Assembly: GCA_947494445.1 (NCBI GenBank)
Contig: CANLVD010000002.1
Location: 248,001 to 312,000, forward strand
Reading direction: 5' to 3'
DNA: 64,000 nucleotides
Source of the DNA: an uncultured Paracoccaceae bacterium
GTDB taxonomy: Bacteria; Pseudomonadota; Alphaproteobacteria; Rhodobacterales; Rhodobacteraceae
Shown: positions 18,927 to 27,723 of the stretch, piece after piece
Position numbering within the stretch: position 1 is the first letter of the stretch
Layout: the number at the start of each line of letters is the position of its first letter
Position numbers and translations under genes: made by a program
Notes under the pieces: generated by a model
Told to the model about the DNA's origin: nothing
Database searches by the model: none
What the model saw: only the letters and a program-made list of their open reading frames with translations

Positions 18927-20272
18927 CACACCACATCCAGATAGCTGGCCAGTTCAAATTCCGAGACACGGGCAGCAAACCGCGCCATCTCCTGCCGTTT
19001 TGCCATGGCAAATCCTGTCATCAGCGGCTCGGGCAGATAGCGACGCAGCACCTCGCCCGCTTCAAAAGCAAGGACCGACTGCTCCCAGCTGTCTGCCAGT
19101 CGTGGCAGGTCAAGCTCATAGAGGTTTCCACTGACAGCCGGTGCCGGTGCCTGTGCTGCCTCCAGCCCGTGGAACATGCCAGCAAGCACGCTGGCCAGAA
19201 CCAGATAGGGGTTGGCATCCGCACCCGAGACACGGTGTTCGATCCGCCGTGCCGCATTGGGCCCGTCAGGAATACGCACAGCAGCGAAACGATTTTCGTA
19301 AGCCCAGCCGATCTGCCCCGGTGCATGAGCGCCGCTCAACCGGCGATAGGAATTCAGATGGGGTGCGAAGAACAGTGCAGCCTCGGGCATGGTTTCGAGC
19401 AGACCTGCCACCGCATGATGCAAACGTTCGGAGCCTTCCGGCCCGCCATTGTCGAAGATGTTCGCCCCTGTTTCGTCCAGCACGGAGATATGCACATGCT
19501 GGCCCGAGCCGAACTTGTTGGCCAAGGGTTTCGCCATGAAACTTGCAACAAGTCCATGGGCGCGGGCCACGCCACGCACGATGGTCTTGAACAGGATCGC
19601 ATCATCTGCGGCTTTCAAAGCATCATCGACATGGGCAAAGTTGATCTCGAACTGGCTGGGGCCGCCTTCGGCAATGGCCGCACCAATGGGAATGTCAGCC
19701 AGTTCGCATGCTGCCTCAATATCAGCCAGCACTGCCTCAAACCCGTCCAGCGCATCAATCGACAGAACACCATCTGCAATCACAGGCGCGCCTGTCAAAG
19801 GATGCTCGGGCGTTTTGGCGTTCTCGGCAGGCAACAGGTAGAACTCAAGCTCCATCGCCACCACCGGGCGCAGACCTTTGGCCTGAAACCGCTTCAGCAC
19901 GCTGGCCAGTACCTGGCGCGGATCGGTCTCGCTAGGGCGCCCATCCGTGTGCTCAAACCACATCGGCAGCAATGCCGAGCCGGGGTTGAGCCATGTCATC
20001 GGGATCGCAGCCCGCCCGGTCGGGCGTACGATGGCATCGGCATCCCCCATCAGAACCATCGGATTGTCTTCGACATCGCGCCCCCAGATGTCCTGAAGCG
20101 ACAGCGACAGGGGCATGCGCATCCCGTCGAGCGCCTTTGGCGCATCGGCACGGGGCAGGCGTTTGCCACGCAGGCAACCATTTATATCAACGATGGCAAT
20201 GCGCAGCGAGCGCAATGCGGGATCAACGTCAAAGGCATTGAGCAGGGATCGAGGAATGGGGGTGTCCGACAT
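18926..20272 (-). CDS. Glutamine synthetase family, PuuA-like (second copy)
   Basis: 448 residues from ATG 20272, with CCGGAG upstream. GS segments include VAMELEFYLLPAEN, GGPSQFEINFAHVDDALKA and KFGSGQHVHISVLD. It is divergent from the first copy (for example VDINGCLRGKRLP in place of ISDIAGMSRGKAMP), so the two enzymes may take different amines. It is translationally coupled to the second DAO gene. The 132-bp gap upstream separates it from the divergent SMP-30 gene. Confidence 0.85.
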   Translation of the reverse strand: MSDTPIPRSLLNAFDVDPALRSLRIAIVDINGCLRGKRLPRADAPKALDGMRMPLSLSLQDIWGRDVEDNPMVLMGDADAIVRPTGRAAIPMTWLNPGSALLPMWFEHTDGRPSETDPRQVLASVLKRFQAKGLRPVVAMELEFYLLPAENAKTPEHPLTGAPVIADGVLSIDALDGFEAVLADIEAACELADIPIGAAIAEGGPSQFEINFAHVDDALKAADDAILFKTIVRGVARAHGLVASFMAKPLANKFGSGQHVHISVLDETGANIFDNGGPEGSERLHHAVAGLLETMPEAALFFAPHLNSYRRLSGAHAPGQIGWAYENRFAAVRIPDGPNAARRIEHRVSGADANPYLVLASVLAGMFHGLEAAQAPAPAVSGNLYELDLPRLADSWEQSVLAFEAGEVLRRYLPEPLMTGFAMAKRQEMARFAARVSEFELASYLDVV

Positions 20273-20404
20273 GGGACGGCTCCGGATGGCAATTGAACAC
20301 AAGGATATCACAGCATAAACCGGCGTCCAGCGCTGGTTGCGTCACCGCTTGCCAGTATGGAGTCCGATCTACAGATCTGCTCAAAGCGCTAAGGGGGTTT
20401 GAAA

Positions 20405-21262
20405 ATGACTGCAACGCTTATCTGGCCATCGGCCTGTCATCTGGGGGAAGGTCCGCTTTTTGCCCATGGCAGGTTCTGGGCTTTCGACATTCTGGCCGGT
20501 CGGCTGCTCAGTTGCTTGCCTGGTGGCGAGGACAAGCGAGACTGGCAGATGGGAGAGCCTGCCTCGGCTGCGGTAGCAACAACCGATGGGGGGTTCATCG
20601 TTGCAACGGCAACCGCGTTGCGACGCTTTCACCCTGATACAGGGCTAGGCGATGTTGTTGTCCCACTGGACACTGACACTGACCTCACACGCTCAAATGA
20701 CGGGCGGGCCGACCGACAGGGTGGGTTCTGGATCAGCACGATGGGCCGGGCGGCTCAGGCCGGTGCGGGTGCGATCTATCGCTGGTACAAGGGCGAACTC
20801 AGGTGCCTGAGGTCGCAGATCACCATTCCCAATGCCATTTGCTTTGCCCCTGATGGAAGCTGCGCCTATTTCACCGACACAGCCAAGGGTCACCTCATGC
20901 GCTGGACACTGGATGCCGAAGGGTGGCCGCTGGGTGAGCCGGTCTCAATCCTTGATGCCTCTGGCAAGACGTATGGTCTTGATGGCGCAGTGACGGACAG
21001 CGAAGGGCACCTCTGGATCGCGCTCTGGGAAGGCCACAGGCTGATCCGCGTCTCGCCTGAGGGACAACTCACCGACGAACGGCCCCTGCCCGTCAGTCGC
21101 CCGACCTGTCCTGCATGGGGGCCAGACCTCAAGACACTTTTCGTGACCAGCGCCCGGCAGGGCATGAGCGAGGCCGAGATTTCAGCAGAACCGCAGGCAG
21201 GCCATATCTACACAGTTCAGGTCGATATCCCCGGCATGCCTGAGCCAATGCTCGACGCTTAA
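20405..21262 (+). CDS. SMP-30/gluconolactonase-like protein
   Basis: 285 residues from ATG 20405, preceded by GGGGG. A six-bladed propeller of the SMP-30/regucalcin/gluconolactonase family: HLGEGPLFAHGRFWAFDI at the N-terminus and RSNDGRADRQGGFWISTMG with the Asn/Asp metal ligands. It would hydrolyse a sugar-acid lactone. It stands alone, divergent from GS2 and convergent with the aminotransferase gene. It could supply the lactonase missing from the galactose route at 53713-63093, but it is far away. Confidence 0.85.
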   Translation: MTATLIWPSACHLGEGPLFAHGRFWAFDILAGRLLSCLPGGEDKRDWQMGEPASAAVATTDGGFIVATATALRRFHPDTGLGDVVVPLDTDTDLTRSNDGRADRQGGFWISTMGRAAQAGAGAIYRWYKGELRCLRSQITIPNAICFAPDGSCAYFTDTAKGHLMRWTLDAEGWPLGEPVSILDASGKTYGLDGAVTDSEGHLWIALWEGHRLIRVSPEGQLTDERPLPVSRPTCPAWGPDLKTLFVTSARQGMSEAEISAEPQAGHIYTVQVDIPGMPEPMLDA

Positions 21263-21266
21263 AGCA

Positions 21267-21296
21267 AAACGCCCGGACGTTGCCGTCCGGGCGTTT
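21267..21296. terminator. Bidirectional hairpin terminator between convergent genes
   Basis: A perfect 13-bp stem (21267-21279 with 21284-21296) closes a 4-base loop TTGC. A-rich bases before and TTT at the end give weak U-tracts in both directions. It lies between the ends of the SMP-30 gene (+) and the aminotransferase gene (-). Confidence 0.9.
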
Positions 21297-21315
21297 GCAA
21301 ATCTGGTCATGTCAA

Positions 21316-22635
21316 TCAGGCGACATGCTGATCCAGTGTTTTGCGGATCTTGTCCGTGATCTCATCGATATGCGCGCGCTCCGAGATGAACATCGGGGCC
21401 ACAATCGCCACGTCTCCGGTGAACTTCACATGGCAACCGTTCCAGAACAGATCTTTCTGCATCTGGGTGCCGCGCTTGCCCGGTGCTGTGTCCTTGTGGA
21501 CCTCGACACCTGCCATCATGCCCTCGGTCCGCACATCCATGACCAGTTCATGGTCAAAGAGCGAATGCATCGCGTCCTGGAAGTAGGGTGTCATCTCTGC
21601 CGCGCGGGCAAAAAGCCCCTCTTCTTCATAGATGCTGAGCGAGGCAAGACCCGCGGCACAAGCGGCCGGGTGGCCGGAATAGGTATAGCCATGGAAGAAC
21701 TCGATCGCACCCGGTGCCGAGGTGTCGGTCACGGTCTCATAAATCTCGTCCTTCACCGCCACAGCGCCCATCGGCATGGAGCCGTTGGTGATCGCCTTGG
21801 CCATGGTCATCATATCCGGCACAACGCCGTATTTCTGCGAGGCAAACGGCGTGCCCAGACGACCAAATCCGGTGATGACCTCATCGAACACCAGCAAAAT
21901 GCCGTGCTCGTCACAGATTTCGCGCAGCCGCTCAAGATATCCGACAGGTGGAACAAGCGTACCGGTCGACCCTGCGACAGGCTCCACGAAACAGGCGGCA
22001 ATCGTGTTGCCTCCATAGGTCGCGCAATGCCGCTCCAGATCATTGGCAAGCTCGCGGCCGTGCTGTGGCTGGCCCTTCACGTTCAGGTCATCGCCGGTGA
22101 AGGTGTGGCGCATGGTGACCACGTTGGGCATGGTGACCGGGAATGTACGGCGGTTGTTGACCATGCCCGACAGGCTGACGCCACCGATGTTCACACCGTG
22201 ATAGGCCCGCTCGCGGCTGACGAACCGGTGACGGTTGTCACCACGTGCTGAATGGTACGCCATCACGATCTTGAGCGCGGTATCAATCGCCTCGGAACCA
22301 GAGTTCACGAAGAACACGTGATCCATACCCTCGGGCGTCAGTTGAGCCACCTTGTCGGCCAGCGCGAAGGAGGCCGGATGCCCCAACCCGAATGGCGCGG
22401 TGTAGGTGTTGATCTGCATCTGGCTGTGCACGGCCTCGATGATCTTTGGGTGGCAGTGCCCGGCAGGCGAGCAGAACAATCCGCTGGAACCATCAATCAC
22501 CTGCGTGCCGCGGTGCGACGTGGCGTAGACCCCTTTGGCCTCGACCAAAAGGCGCGGATCGGCCTTGAAGCCACGGTTGTCCGTGAACGGCATCCACTGT
22601 TTCTCAAGACTGTTGGGCACAACATCATGGGCCAT
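21316..22635 (-). CDS. Class III omega-amino acid:pyruvate-type aminotransferase
   Basis: 439 residues. PLP fold type I, class III. The PLP lysine is K280 in MTMAKAITNG, and the pyridine-binding aspartate is D251 in LVFDEVITGFGRLG. The N-terminal QWMPFTDNRGFKADPRLL resembles beta-alanine (omega-amino acid):pyruvate transaminases. It lies downstream of a cupin and a DAO oxidase gene, which start at an IclR-type site. It may transaminate an omega-amine or beta-amino acid formed in the same route; taurine:pyruvate activity is possible but not indicated. Confidence 0.85.
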   Translation of the reverse strand: MAHDVVPNSLEKQWMPFTDNRGFKADPRLLVEAKGVYATSHRGTQVIDGSSGLFCSPAGHCHPKIIEAVHSQMQINTYTAPFGLGHPASFALADKVAQLTPEGMDHVFFVNSGSEAIDTALKIVMAYHSARGDNRHRFVSRERAYHGVNIGGVSLSGMVNNRRTFPVTMPNVVTMRHTFTGDDLNVKGQPQHGRELANDLERHCATYGGNTIAACFVEPVAGSTGTLVPPVGYLERLREICDEHGILLVFDEVITGFGRLGTPFASQKYGVVPDMMTMAKAITNGSMPMGAVAVKDEIYETVTDTSAPGAIEFFHGYTYSGHPAACAAGLASLSIYEEEGLFARAAEMTPYFQDAMHSLFDHELVMDVRTEGMMAGVEVHKDTAPGKRGTQMQKDLFWNGCHVKFTGDVAIVAPMFISERAHIDEITDKIRKTLDQHVA

Positions 22636-22751
22636 GGCGCGACTCCTCTCGCTGGCGTTTCATTTTCCGGCCACGCTAGGAGGGTCGAGCGCTTTCGAAT
22701 AGGGCCAGAAAACGGGTCGTTTAGAGCCAGAACGATGATGCTTTTTCAGGC

Positions 22752-23108
22752 CTACTCGGGAACCGAGACAATCACCCATTGTTTCCTGACCCTGTCCTTG
22801 ACGGTCCAAACCGGCTGCAAGCCATTGTCCATCACGAAACCATCACCTGCGCAGACTTCGAACTCGGTCCCGTCCTGAAGTCGGATCGTCGCGGATCCTT
22901 CCAGAATATGGCAGTATTCGATCTGCCCGTTCTGGGGTCCGTGAAAGACGCCAGCGGTACTTTCCCAGACACCTGCCCGGACCTGATCATCCGCGCCCTT
23001 GAAATGAACCCAGACCGTATGCTCTGGCGCGCCGGAAATCGCGACGCCGGAAGTGTCCTGTGATACCGCCTCAGGGGATTGGTCCGAGAATTTGGTGAGA
23101 GTGGTCAT
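22752..23108 (-). CDS. Small cupin-domain protein
   Basis: 118 residues forming one cupin barrel (GQIEYCHILEGSATIRLQDG, then CAGDGFVMDNGLQPVWTV), of the cupin_3 type related to the ureidoglycine aminohydrolase cupin domain. Single-domain cupins of this kind often accompany DAO and GS genes in polyamine loci; a sensor or small catalytic role is possible. It lies between the DAO gene (49 bp upstream) and the aminotransferase gene (116 bp downstream). Confidence 0.8.
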   Translation of the reverse strand: MTTLTKFSDQSPEAVSQDTSGVAISGAPEHTVWVHFKGADDQVRAGVWESTAGVFHGPQNGQIEYCHILEGSATIRLQDGTEFEVCAGDGFVMDNGLQPVWTVKDRVRKQWVIVSVPE

Positions 23109-23157
23109 TGTTGCTGCTCGCTTTCATGGAAATGGGCGTGATACCAAGGCCGCCAGA

Positions 23158-24453
23158 TCAGGCTCCATTCGTGACTGTGTCGAACCTGTCCTTGAGGGTC
23201 ATCGCAGGTGCAGCCAGCGGGATCAGGCGGCGTGTGATCCCGTGCATCGGAATTGGCGAGATCGGAAGCACCGGGAACGGCAAGTCATCACCGGATGTGC
23301 CCAGCAATTTGGACGACAGGGCCCGCCCCATCACAGACGTCATCGCAATGCCACGCCCGCTGAACCCGATGCCTGCCAGCACACCGGGTGCTGGCTCATG
23401 CATATGGGGCATCATCTCGGGCGTCACGGCGATCCGGCCAGCCCATTTCCGCTCGACCGGGATGTCGGCAATCTGCGGAAAGACGGTTTTCAGCCCCCTG
23501 CGCAACCGGCCATAGCCGCCCAAAGTGTCGACGTTGTCATTGCTGCCCACACACCCGAAAATCAGACGGCCATCGCGGTCATATCGGGCATAGTAAATTG
23601 CCAGCCGGGAGTCCGACAGCGTGACCGATCCCGGAAGCACTGTCCTGCGCTGATCCTCGCTCAACGGTGTTGTCGCGATGGAGATGCTGACCAAAGGGTG
23701 AAAGGTTTTTTTCAGATCGGGCCAAAGGTCATCGGTGTAGGCATTGGTCGTCAGAACCACATTCTCAGCCGTGATCTCACCGGCCCCGGCCTTCGCACGC
23801 CACTTGCCATCCAACCGCTCAAGCCTGGTGACAGGGGTGTCCCGAAACATTTGCGCGCCCCGGGCAATGGCGGCCTTTGCATAGCCGCGTGTGAGCGACA
23901 GGGGATGGACATGGCCACCAGCCTTGTGGCGCAGGGCCCATTTGTAGGCGGTGGAGCCGCTGGCGTCGTAAACCTCGGTGCCTTCCATCTCGGTGATGTC
24001 TGCGCCAGCATCGGACCAGGCTTTGCCAAGCGCACGCATTGTTTTAACCGCCCGACGCGTATGGGCCGCCTGTACCCAGCCAGCTTGCACCGCATCACAA
24101 TCCACCTGATAGGTCCGAATGTCGGAGAACAGATCATCTGCTGCCGTCAAAGTGGTCCGCACAAGATTGTCTCCATGGCGAGCACCCAATATCCGGCCCA
24201 GCTCTGCTGGTGTCTTGCGCCAGATCGGGTTGCACTGCCCCCCGCTGCGGCCAGATGCTCCCCAGCCGATGTTTTTTCCATCAACCAGCGCGACAGACAC
24301 GCCCGCCTCTGCCAGACCAAGCGCGGTTCGACAGCCCGTCAATCCACCACCAACCACCAGCACATCCACAGAAAGCGAGGTTTTCAAAGGCTCGACATCC
24401 GGCGCTGACTGGGCTGTTGTTGTCCAATGAATTTCGTCTTTGACCGTCATCAT
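23158..24453 (-). CDS. FAD-dependent DAO-family oxidase (third copy)
   Basis: 431 residues from ATG 24453 (a second ATG follows at once). FAD motif GGGLTGCRTALGLAEAG and WGASGRSGGQCNP. It is more divergent than the other two copies and lacks their YPxSYYA leader. No GS partner is adjacent, so it probably oxidises a free amine or N-substituted amino acid rather than a gamma-glutamylated one. It heads the operon DAO - cupin - aminotransferase, with a palindromic 17-mer 18 bp upstream of its start. Confidence 0.85.
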   Translation of the reverse strand: MMTVKDEIHWTTTAQSAPDVEPLKTSLSVDVLVVGGGLTGCRTALGLAEAGVSVALVDGKNIGWGASGRSGGQCNPIWRKTPAELGRILGARHGDNLVRTTLTAADDLFSDIRTYQVDCDAVQAGWVQAAHTRRAVKTMRALGKAWSDAGADITEMEGTEVYDASGSTAYKWALRHKAGGHVHPLSLTRGYAKAAIARGAQMFRDTPVTRLERLDGKWRAKAGAGEITAENVVLTTNAYTDDLWPDLKKTFHPLVSISIATTPLSEDQRRTVLPGSVTLSDSRLAIYYARYDRDGRLIFGCVGSNDNVDTLGGYGRLRRGLKTVFPQIADIPVERKWAGRIAVTPEMMPHMHEPAPGVLAGIGFSGRGIAMTSVMGRALSSKLLGTSGDDLPFPVLPISPIPMHGITRRLIPLAAPAMTLKDRFDTVTNGA

Positions 24454-24470
24454 CCGCTCGCATTTCAATA

Positions 24471-24487
24471 GTTTCATATTTCGAAAC
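24471..24487. promoter_or_regulatory. Putative IclR operator A (DAO-cupin-aminotransferase operon)
   Basis: GTTTCATATTTCGAAAC: perfect 5-bp arms GTTTC/GAAAC with a 7-base centre. It matches the site at 25743 in 14 of 17 positions. It lies immediately upstream of the DAO start and divergent from the IclR gene. Confidence 0.65.
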
Positions 24488-24656
24488 ATATGTATTGTAT
24501 AAAAAAACTATTCCCCTATTCTGTTTCAGTCAACATTTGTTTGGATCGAGGGTCCAAGCGTTTCATAACTTGGCGCAAAGCGCAGGATTCCCCCACCCGG
24601 CAGGCGTTCCAGCCAAGCACATTGTTCACAAACAGCACTCACCCAGAAGTATATCT

Positions 24657-24673
24657 GTTTCGAAATGCAAGAT
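24657..24673. promoter_or_regulatory. Putative IclR operator B (iclR gene)
   Basis: GTTTCGAAATGCAAGAT matches the reverse complement of the site at 29154 in 12 of 17 positions. The left arm is intact, the right arm is degenerate. It lies 95 bp before the IclR start, so autoregulation is plausible. Confidence 0.45.
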
Positions 24674-24767
24674 TGATGTTCCAATACCTGAAATTTGCTG
24701 CTCTTGTGGGTCTCAGCAAGTGCGTTCCGAAGTCAGATAGAAAAGTCACACCGGCGGTAACCTGAAT

Positions 24768-25550
24768 ATGCAGAGCTCGATCGTTCACAAGTTGTTGGGA
24801 CTGTTGTCGGTCATCAGTGAAGCGCAGAAGCCGCTGACTTTCTCCGAAGTGGTCGACAAGACGGGTCTCAACAAAAGCACGATCCACAGATTGCTGGCCA
24901 TCGGCGTGGAAGAGCGGATGCTGCGCTATGACAGCCACCGAAAGGTGTATCTGCTGGGGCCACGGGTCTTCGATCTCGTGCGCAACGCCTATAACGGCTA
25001 CGACATTCAGGCGATAGCACTTGATGAAATGATCCGTCTGTTTGACCTGTACGATGCGAATGTGACCATCGGCGTGCCCGGCGGGCATGAGGTGATCTAT
25101 CTGCGCGTCCTGGAATCCGCCCGCTCCATGGGCGGTGTCCAGCGTCCGGGCATGCGCGATCCGATCCACTGTTCCGCATCGGGCAAGGCTCTCTTGGCTT
25201 ATTACCCCGACAAGGTGCTGACCTCTCTGCTCAAGAACTATGACTTCTCGCAACTGACCGAGCGCACGATCACAGACATAGACGCCTTCAAGGCGGAACT
25301 GGAATTTGTGCGTGAACATGGCTACGGCAAGAATGACCGGGAGGAGTACGACCATTTCCTCGGCATCTCGGCTCCGGTTTTCAACTATATTGGCGAACCC
25401 ATTGCCGTGCTGAACATCTGGTCATCCCACTCCCGCCATACCATGACCGATCTGATGGGCTGGAGCGGCGAGCTGAAAGCCTCAGCCGCACGCGTGACCG
25501 AAATGATCGGTGGTGTCGCGCCCGACGTCGCGTCCTTGCGGGCCCTCTGA
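24768..25550 (+). CDS. IclR-family transcriptional regulator
   Basis: 260 residues. The N-terminal winged helix-turn-helix (LTFSEVVDKTGLNKSTIHRLLA, about residues 24-45, is the helix-turn-helix) is followed by the IclR effector domain with the usual CSASGKALLAYYP segment. It lies between a divergent amine-oxidation operon and a downstream ABC transporter operon. Related 17-bp sites occur before both, before its own gene, and before the hydroxylase gene at 29186, making it the likely regulator of all four units. The ligand is unknown. Confidence 0.9.
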   Translation: MQSSIVHKLLGLLSVISEAQKPLTFSEVVDKTGLNKSTIHRLLAIGVEERMLRYDSHRKVYLLGPRVFDLVRNAYNGYDIQAIALDEMIRLFDLYDANVTIGVPGGHEVIYLRVLESARSMGGVQRPGMRDPIHCSASGKALLAYYPDKVLTSLLKNYDFSQLTERTITDIDAFKAELEFVREHGYGKNDREEYDHFLGISAPVFNYIGEPIAVLNIWSSHSRHTMTDLMGWSGELKASAARVTEMIGGVAPDVASLRAL

Positions 25551-25695
25551 ACAAAGCGACAGCGATAATGCCAATCAGCGACAATCGCTGAGGCCAGCAT
25601 GTGCAAGCTGTTTGACCGAACCCTTGCAAATATGGCTTAGAAGTTGGGCAGAGTTGCAATTTATTGCGCCCAGCCACCTATCTGCGTAAAAAACA

Positions 25696-25725
25696 TTGAC
25701 GTATGGCAGATTACGTCCCTACTCT
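25696..25725 (+). promoter_or_regulatory. Putative sigma70 promoter of the ABC transporter operon
   Basis: TTGACG (25696-25701) followed after 18 bases by TACTCT (25720-25725). The -35 is good, the -10 weak. The IclR-type site at 25743 lies just downstream, where a repressor would block transcription. Confidence 0.45.
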
Positions 25726-25742
25726 CGAAACGCGGAATGCTA

Positions 25743-25759
25743 GTTTCATAATACAAAAC
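25743..25759. promoter_or_regulatory. Putative IclR operator C (ABC transporter operon)
   Basis: GTTTCATAATACAAAAC differs at only two positions from the reverse complement of the 29154 site (15 of 17 identical). It lies 43 bp upstream of the transporter binding-protein start. The remaining 25551-25742 segment holds a short 6-bp hairpin (25575-25591) without a T-tract and no gene. Confidence 0.65.
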
Positions 25760-25802
25760 TAAATGCTGCCCGCGCACTAAAAGTTTGTTCAGGGAGAACA
25801 GC

Positions 25803-26801
25803 ATGAAAAAATTCACACTCGGCATGATTGCCGGCGCCATGACCGCCATCGCTGCAGGACCCGCAGTCGCAGATGGCCATGGTGAGATCACCGTGGCCTA
25901 CTTTCTTGAGTGGCCAATGCCCATGATGGTTGCCAAAGCGTCGGGCGCATATGACGAAGCGCTTGGTATGAAGGTCAATTGGGTTTCCTTCGAGACCGGT
26001 ACCGCGATGAGCGCCGCGATGGCCTCCGGCGACGTACAGATTGCCCTGTCACAAGGTCTTCCACCATTCGTGGTTGCAACCTCGGGCGGTCAGGACCTTC
26101 AGCTGGTCGATGTGGCTGTGAGCTACGCCGAGAACCAGGGCTGTGCGGTACATTCCGATCTGGAAATCGACAAGGATTCCGCAGGCGAGCTGGCTGGCAA
26201 GAAAGTTGCTGTTCCGCTGGGCACCGCTGCTCACTACAGCTTCATTCGTCAGATGAACCACTTTGGCGTTCCTCTTGAGAGCCTCCAGATCGTCGACATG
26301 CCTCCACCAGAAGGCGCCAACGCGCTTGCTCAGAAATCTGTTGATTTCGCATGTGGCTATGGCGGCGGCTGGGCCCGTATGCAGGAAGTCGGTGACGTCC
26401 TTCTCAACGGTGCTGAAAAGCAAGAGATCGGCATCCTCGTGTTTGATGTGACATCCGTTCCTGCGTCCTTTGCAGCTGAAAACGGTGAAACGCTGGCCAA
26501 ATTCCTCAAGGTCACTGCTGATGCGAACGCTGCTTGGGCTGCAAACCCAACGGACGAAATGATGGCCACGATTGCTGAAGAAGCAGGCATGGATCTGGAC
26601 GCTGCCAAGGCCGCGATCGCAACCATGTCGTTCCCGACAATCGACGAGCAGCTTTCTGAAGCCTGGCTCGGCGGTACTGCTGCGCCATTCATGAAAGGCG
26701 TCGCTGACGTCTTCGTTGAAGCAGGTTCCATCGATTCCGCGCTCGACAGCTATGAAGATGCTCTGAACACCGGCCCGCTTGAAGCGGCCAAGGGCATGTA
26801 A
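25803..26801 (+). CDS. ABC transporter periplasmic binding protein, TauA/SsuA-like
   Basis: 332 residues from ATG 25803, with GGGAGA upstream. A signal peptide (MKKFTLGMIAGAMTAIAAGP, cleavage near AVA-DG) is followed by a NMT1/TauA-type binding fold (EWPMPMMVAKASGAYDEALG, SGDVQIALSQGLPPFVVA). Family members bind taurine, sulfonates, nitrate or pyrimidine precursors; the ligand here is not evident. The gene is followed by a strong hairpin and then the ATPase and permease genes. Confidence 0.9.
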   Translation: MKKFTLGMIAGAMTAIAAGPAVADGHGEITVAYFLEWPMPMMVAKASGAYDEALGMKVNWVSFETGTAMSAAMASGDVQIALSQGLPPFVVATSGGQDLQLVDVAVSYAENQGCAVHSDLEIDKDSAGELAGKKVAVPLGTAAHYSFIRQMNHFGVPLESLQIVDMPPPEGANALAQKSVDFACGYGGGWARMQEVGDVLLNGAEKQEIGILVFDVTSVPASFAAENGETLAKFLKVTADANAAWAANPTDEMMATIAEEAGMDLDAAKAAIATMSFPTIDEQLSEAWLGGTAAPFMKGVADVFVEAGSIDSALDSYEDALNTGPLEAAKGM

Positions 26802-26810
26802 TCAGCCTTG

Positions 26811-26838
26811 AAGGGCGCAGGGGAAACCCTGCGCCCTT
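26811..26838 (+). terminator. Intercistronic hairpin after the binding-protein gene
   Basis: A 12-bp perfect stem (26811-26822 with 26827-26838) and a GAAA tetraloop, followed by TCTTCTT. It lies between the binding protein and the ATPase genes. It probably reduces read-through or protects the upstream mRNA, so that the binding protein is made in excess. Confidence 0.8.
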
Positions 26839-26916
26839 TCTTCTTGCGGCGACCGGATAATTTAGCCGGGCGACCATTGCCGAACAAATCATTGCAACAG
26901 ACTGGAAGGGGAACCG

Positions 26917-27723
26917 ATGTCTGGGCTGTCCCTACAAGACATATCGATGCGCTTCGACCTGCCCAACGGGTCAGCCGTGCAAGCGCTGGAAAATGTTTCG
27001 CTTGACCTGAAGCCAGGCGAATTGATGAGCGTGCTCGGGCCCTCTGGCTGCGGCAAAACCACGTTGCTGAACATCGTGGCAGGTTTTCTTGCACAGACCA
27101 GCGGCAAGCTGGTGCTCAACGACCACGAGATCCACGGTCCCGACGCCGAACGCGGCATGGTGTTCCAGAAAGGTGCCCTGTTCGAGTGGATGTCGGTGCG
27201 TGACAACGTCGGATTTGGCCCCTCGATGAAGGGCATGCCCCGCGGCGAGAAAGCTAAGATTGTCGATCACCTTCTGGACGTCGTCGGCCTTCAGGACTTC
27301 AAGGAAAAAGCGGTCTACGAGCTTTCGGGCGGCATGCAGCAGCGCGTGGCCCTTGCCCGCTGTCTGGCCAATGACCCCGACGTGATCCTGATGGACGAGC
27401 CGCTGGGCGCGCTGGATGCGTTGACCCGTGAAAAGATGCAAAGCCTTGTGCTTAAGCTCTGGAAAGAGACCGGCAAGACCATCATCCTGATCACCCACTC
27501 GGTCGAGGAAGCCCTTCTTCTGGGCGAGCGTCTGATCGTGATGGCCCCTCGTCCGGGACGGATCCACAAGGAATACCGTCTGCCGTTTGCCGAACTGGGC
27601 GTTGGCGCGGACCTGCGAGAGGTCAAGAAACATCCTGAATTTGGCCCCAAGCGCGATGAGATCCTCGCGATGATCTGGGACATGGAAGAAGAGATTATGG
27701 GCCGGACGGAGGAAGCATCATGA
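26917..27723 (+). CDS. ABC transporter ATPase, TauB/SsuB-like
   Basis: 268 residues. Walker A GPSGCGKT at 41-48, signature LSGGMQQRV, Walker B VILMDEPLGALD, and the H-loop ITHSVEEALLLG. Closest by pattern to nitrate/sulfonate/taurine importer ATPases. The start has GGAAGGGGAA upstream. The stop overlaps the permease start (ATGA). Confidence 0.92.
   Translation: MSGLSLQDISMRFDLPNGSAVQALENVSLDLKPGELMSVLGPSGCGKTTLLNIVAGFLAQTSGKLVLNDHEIHGPDAERGMVFQKGALFEWMSVRDNVGFGPSMKGMPRGEKAKIVDHLLDVVGLQDFKEKAVYELSGGMQQRVALARCLANDPDVILMDEPLGALDALTREKMQSLVLKLWKETGKTIILITHSVEEALLLGERLIVMAPRPGRIHKEYRLPFAELGVGADLREVKKHPEFGPKRDEILAMIWDMEEEIMGRTEEAS

Larger units (their letters stand above)
24454..24767. other. Divergent control region between DAO operon and iclR
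   Basis: 314 bp without a convincing gene, clearly more AT-rich than its surroundings. It holds two IclR-type sites (24471 and 24657). On the minus strand a TTGACT (24528-24533) lies upstream of A+T-rich sequence that could serve as the DAO operon promoter, but no good -10 element stands out. The two short open frames inside it have no recognisable product. Confidence 0.6.

Noticed and set aside
18878-20296. Plus-strand open frame of 472 codons
   Set aside because: Antisense to the second glutamine synthetase, whose GS motifs and coupled start are convincing.
23053-24408. Plus-strand open frame of 451 codons
   Set aside because: Antisense to the third DAO oxidase with its intact FAD motif.
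25575-25591. Hairpin TCAGCG-ACAAT-CGCTGA after the IclR gene as a terminator
   Set aside because: Stem is only 6 bp and no T-tract follows; too weak to list as a terminator.
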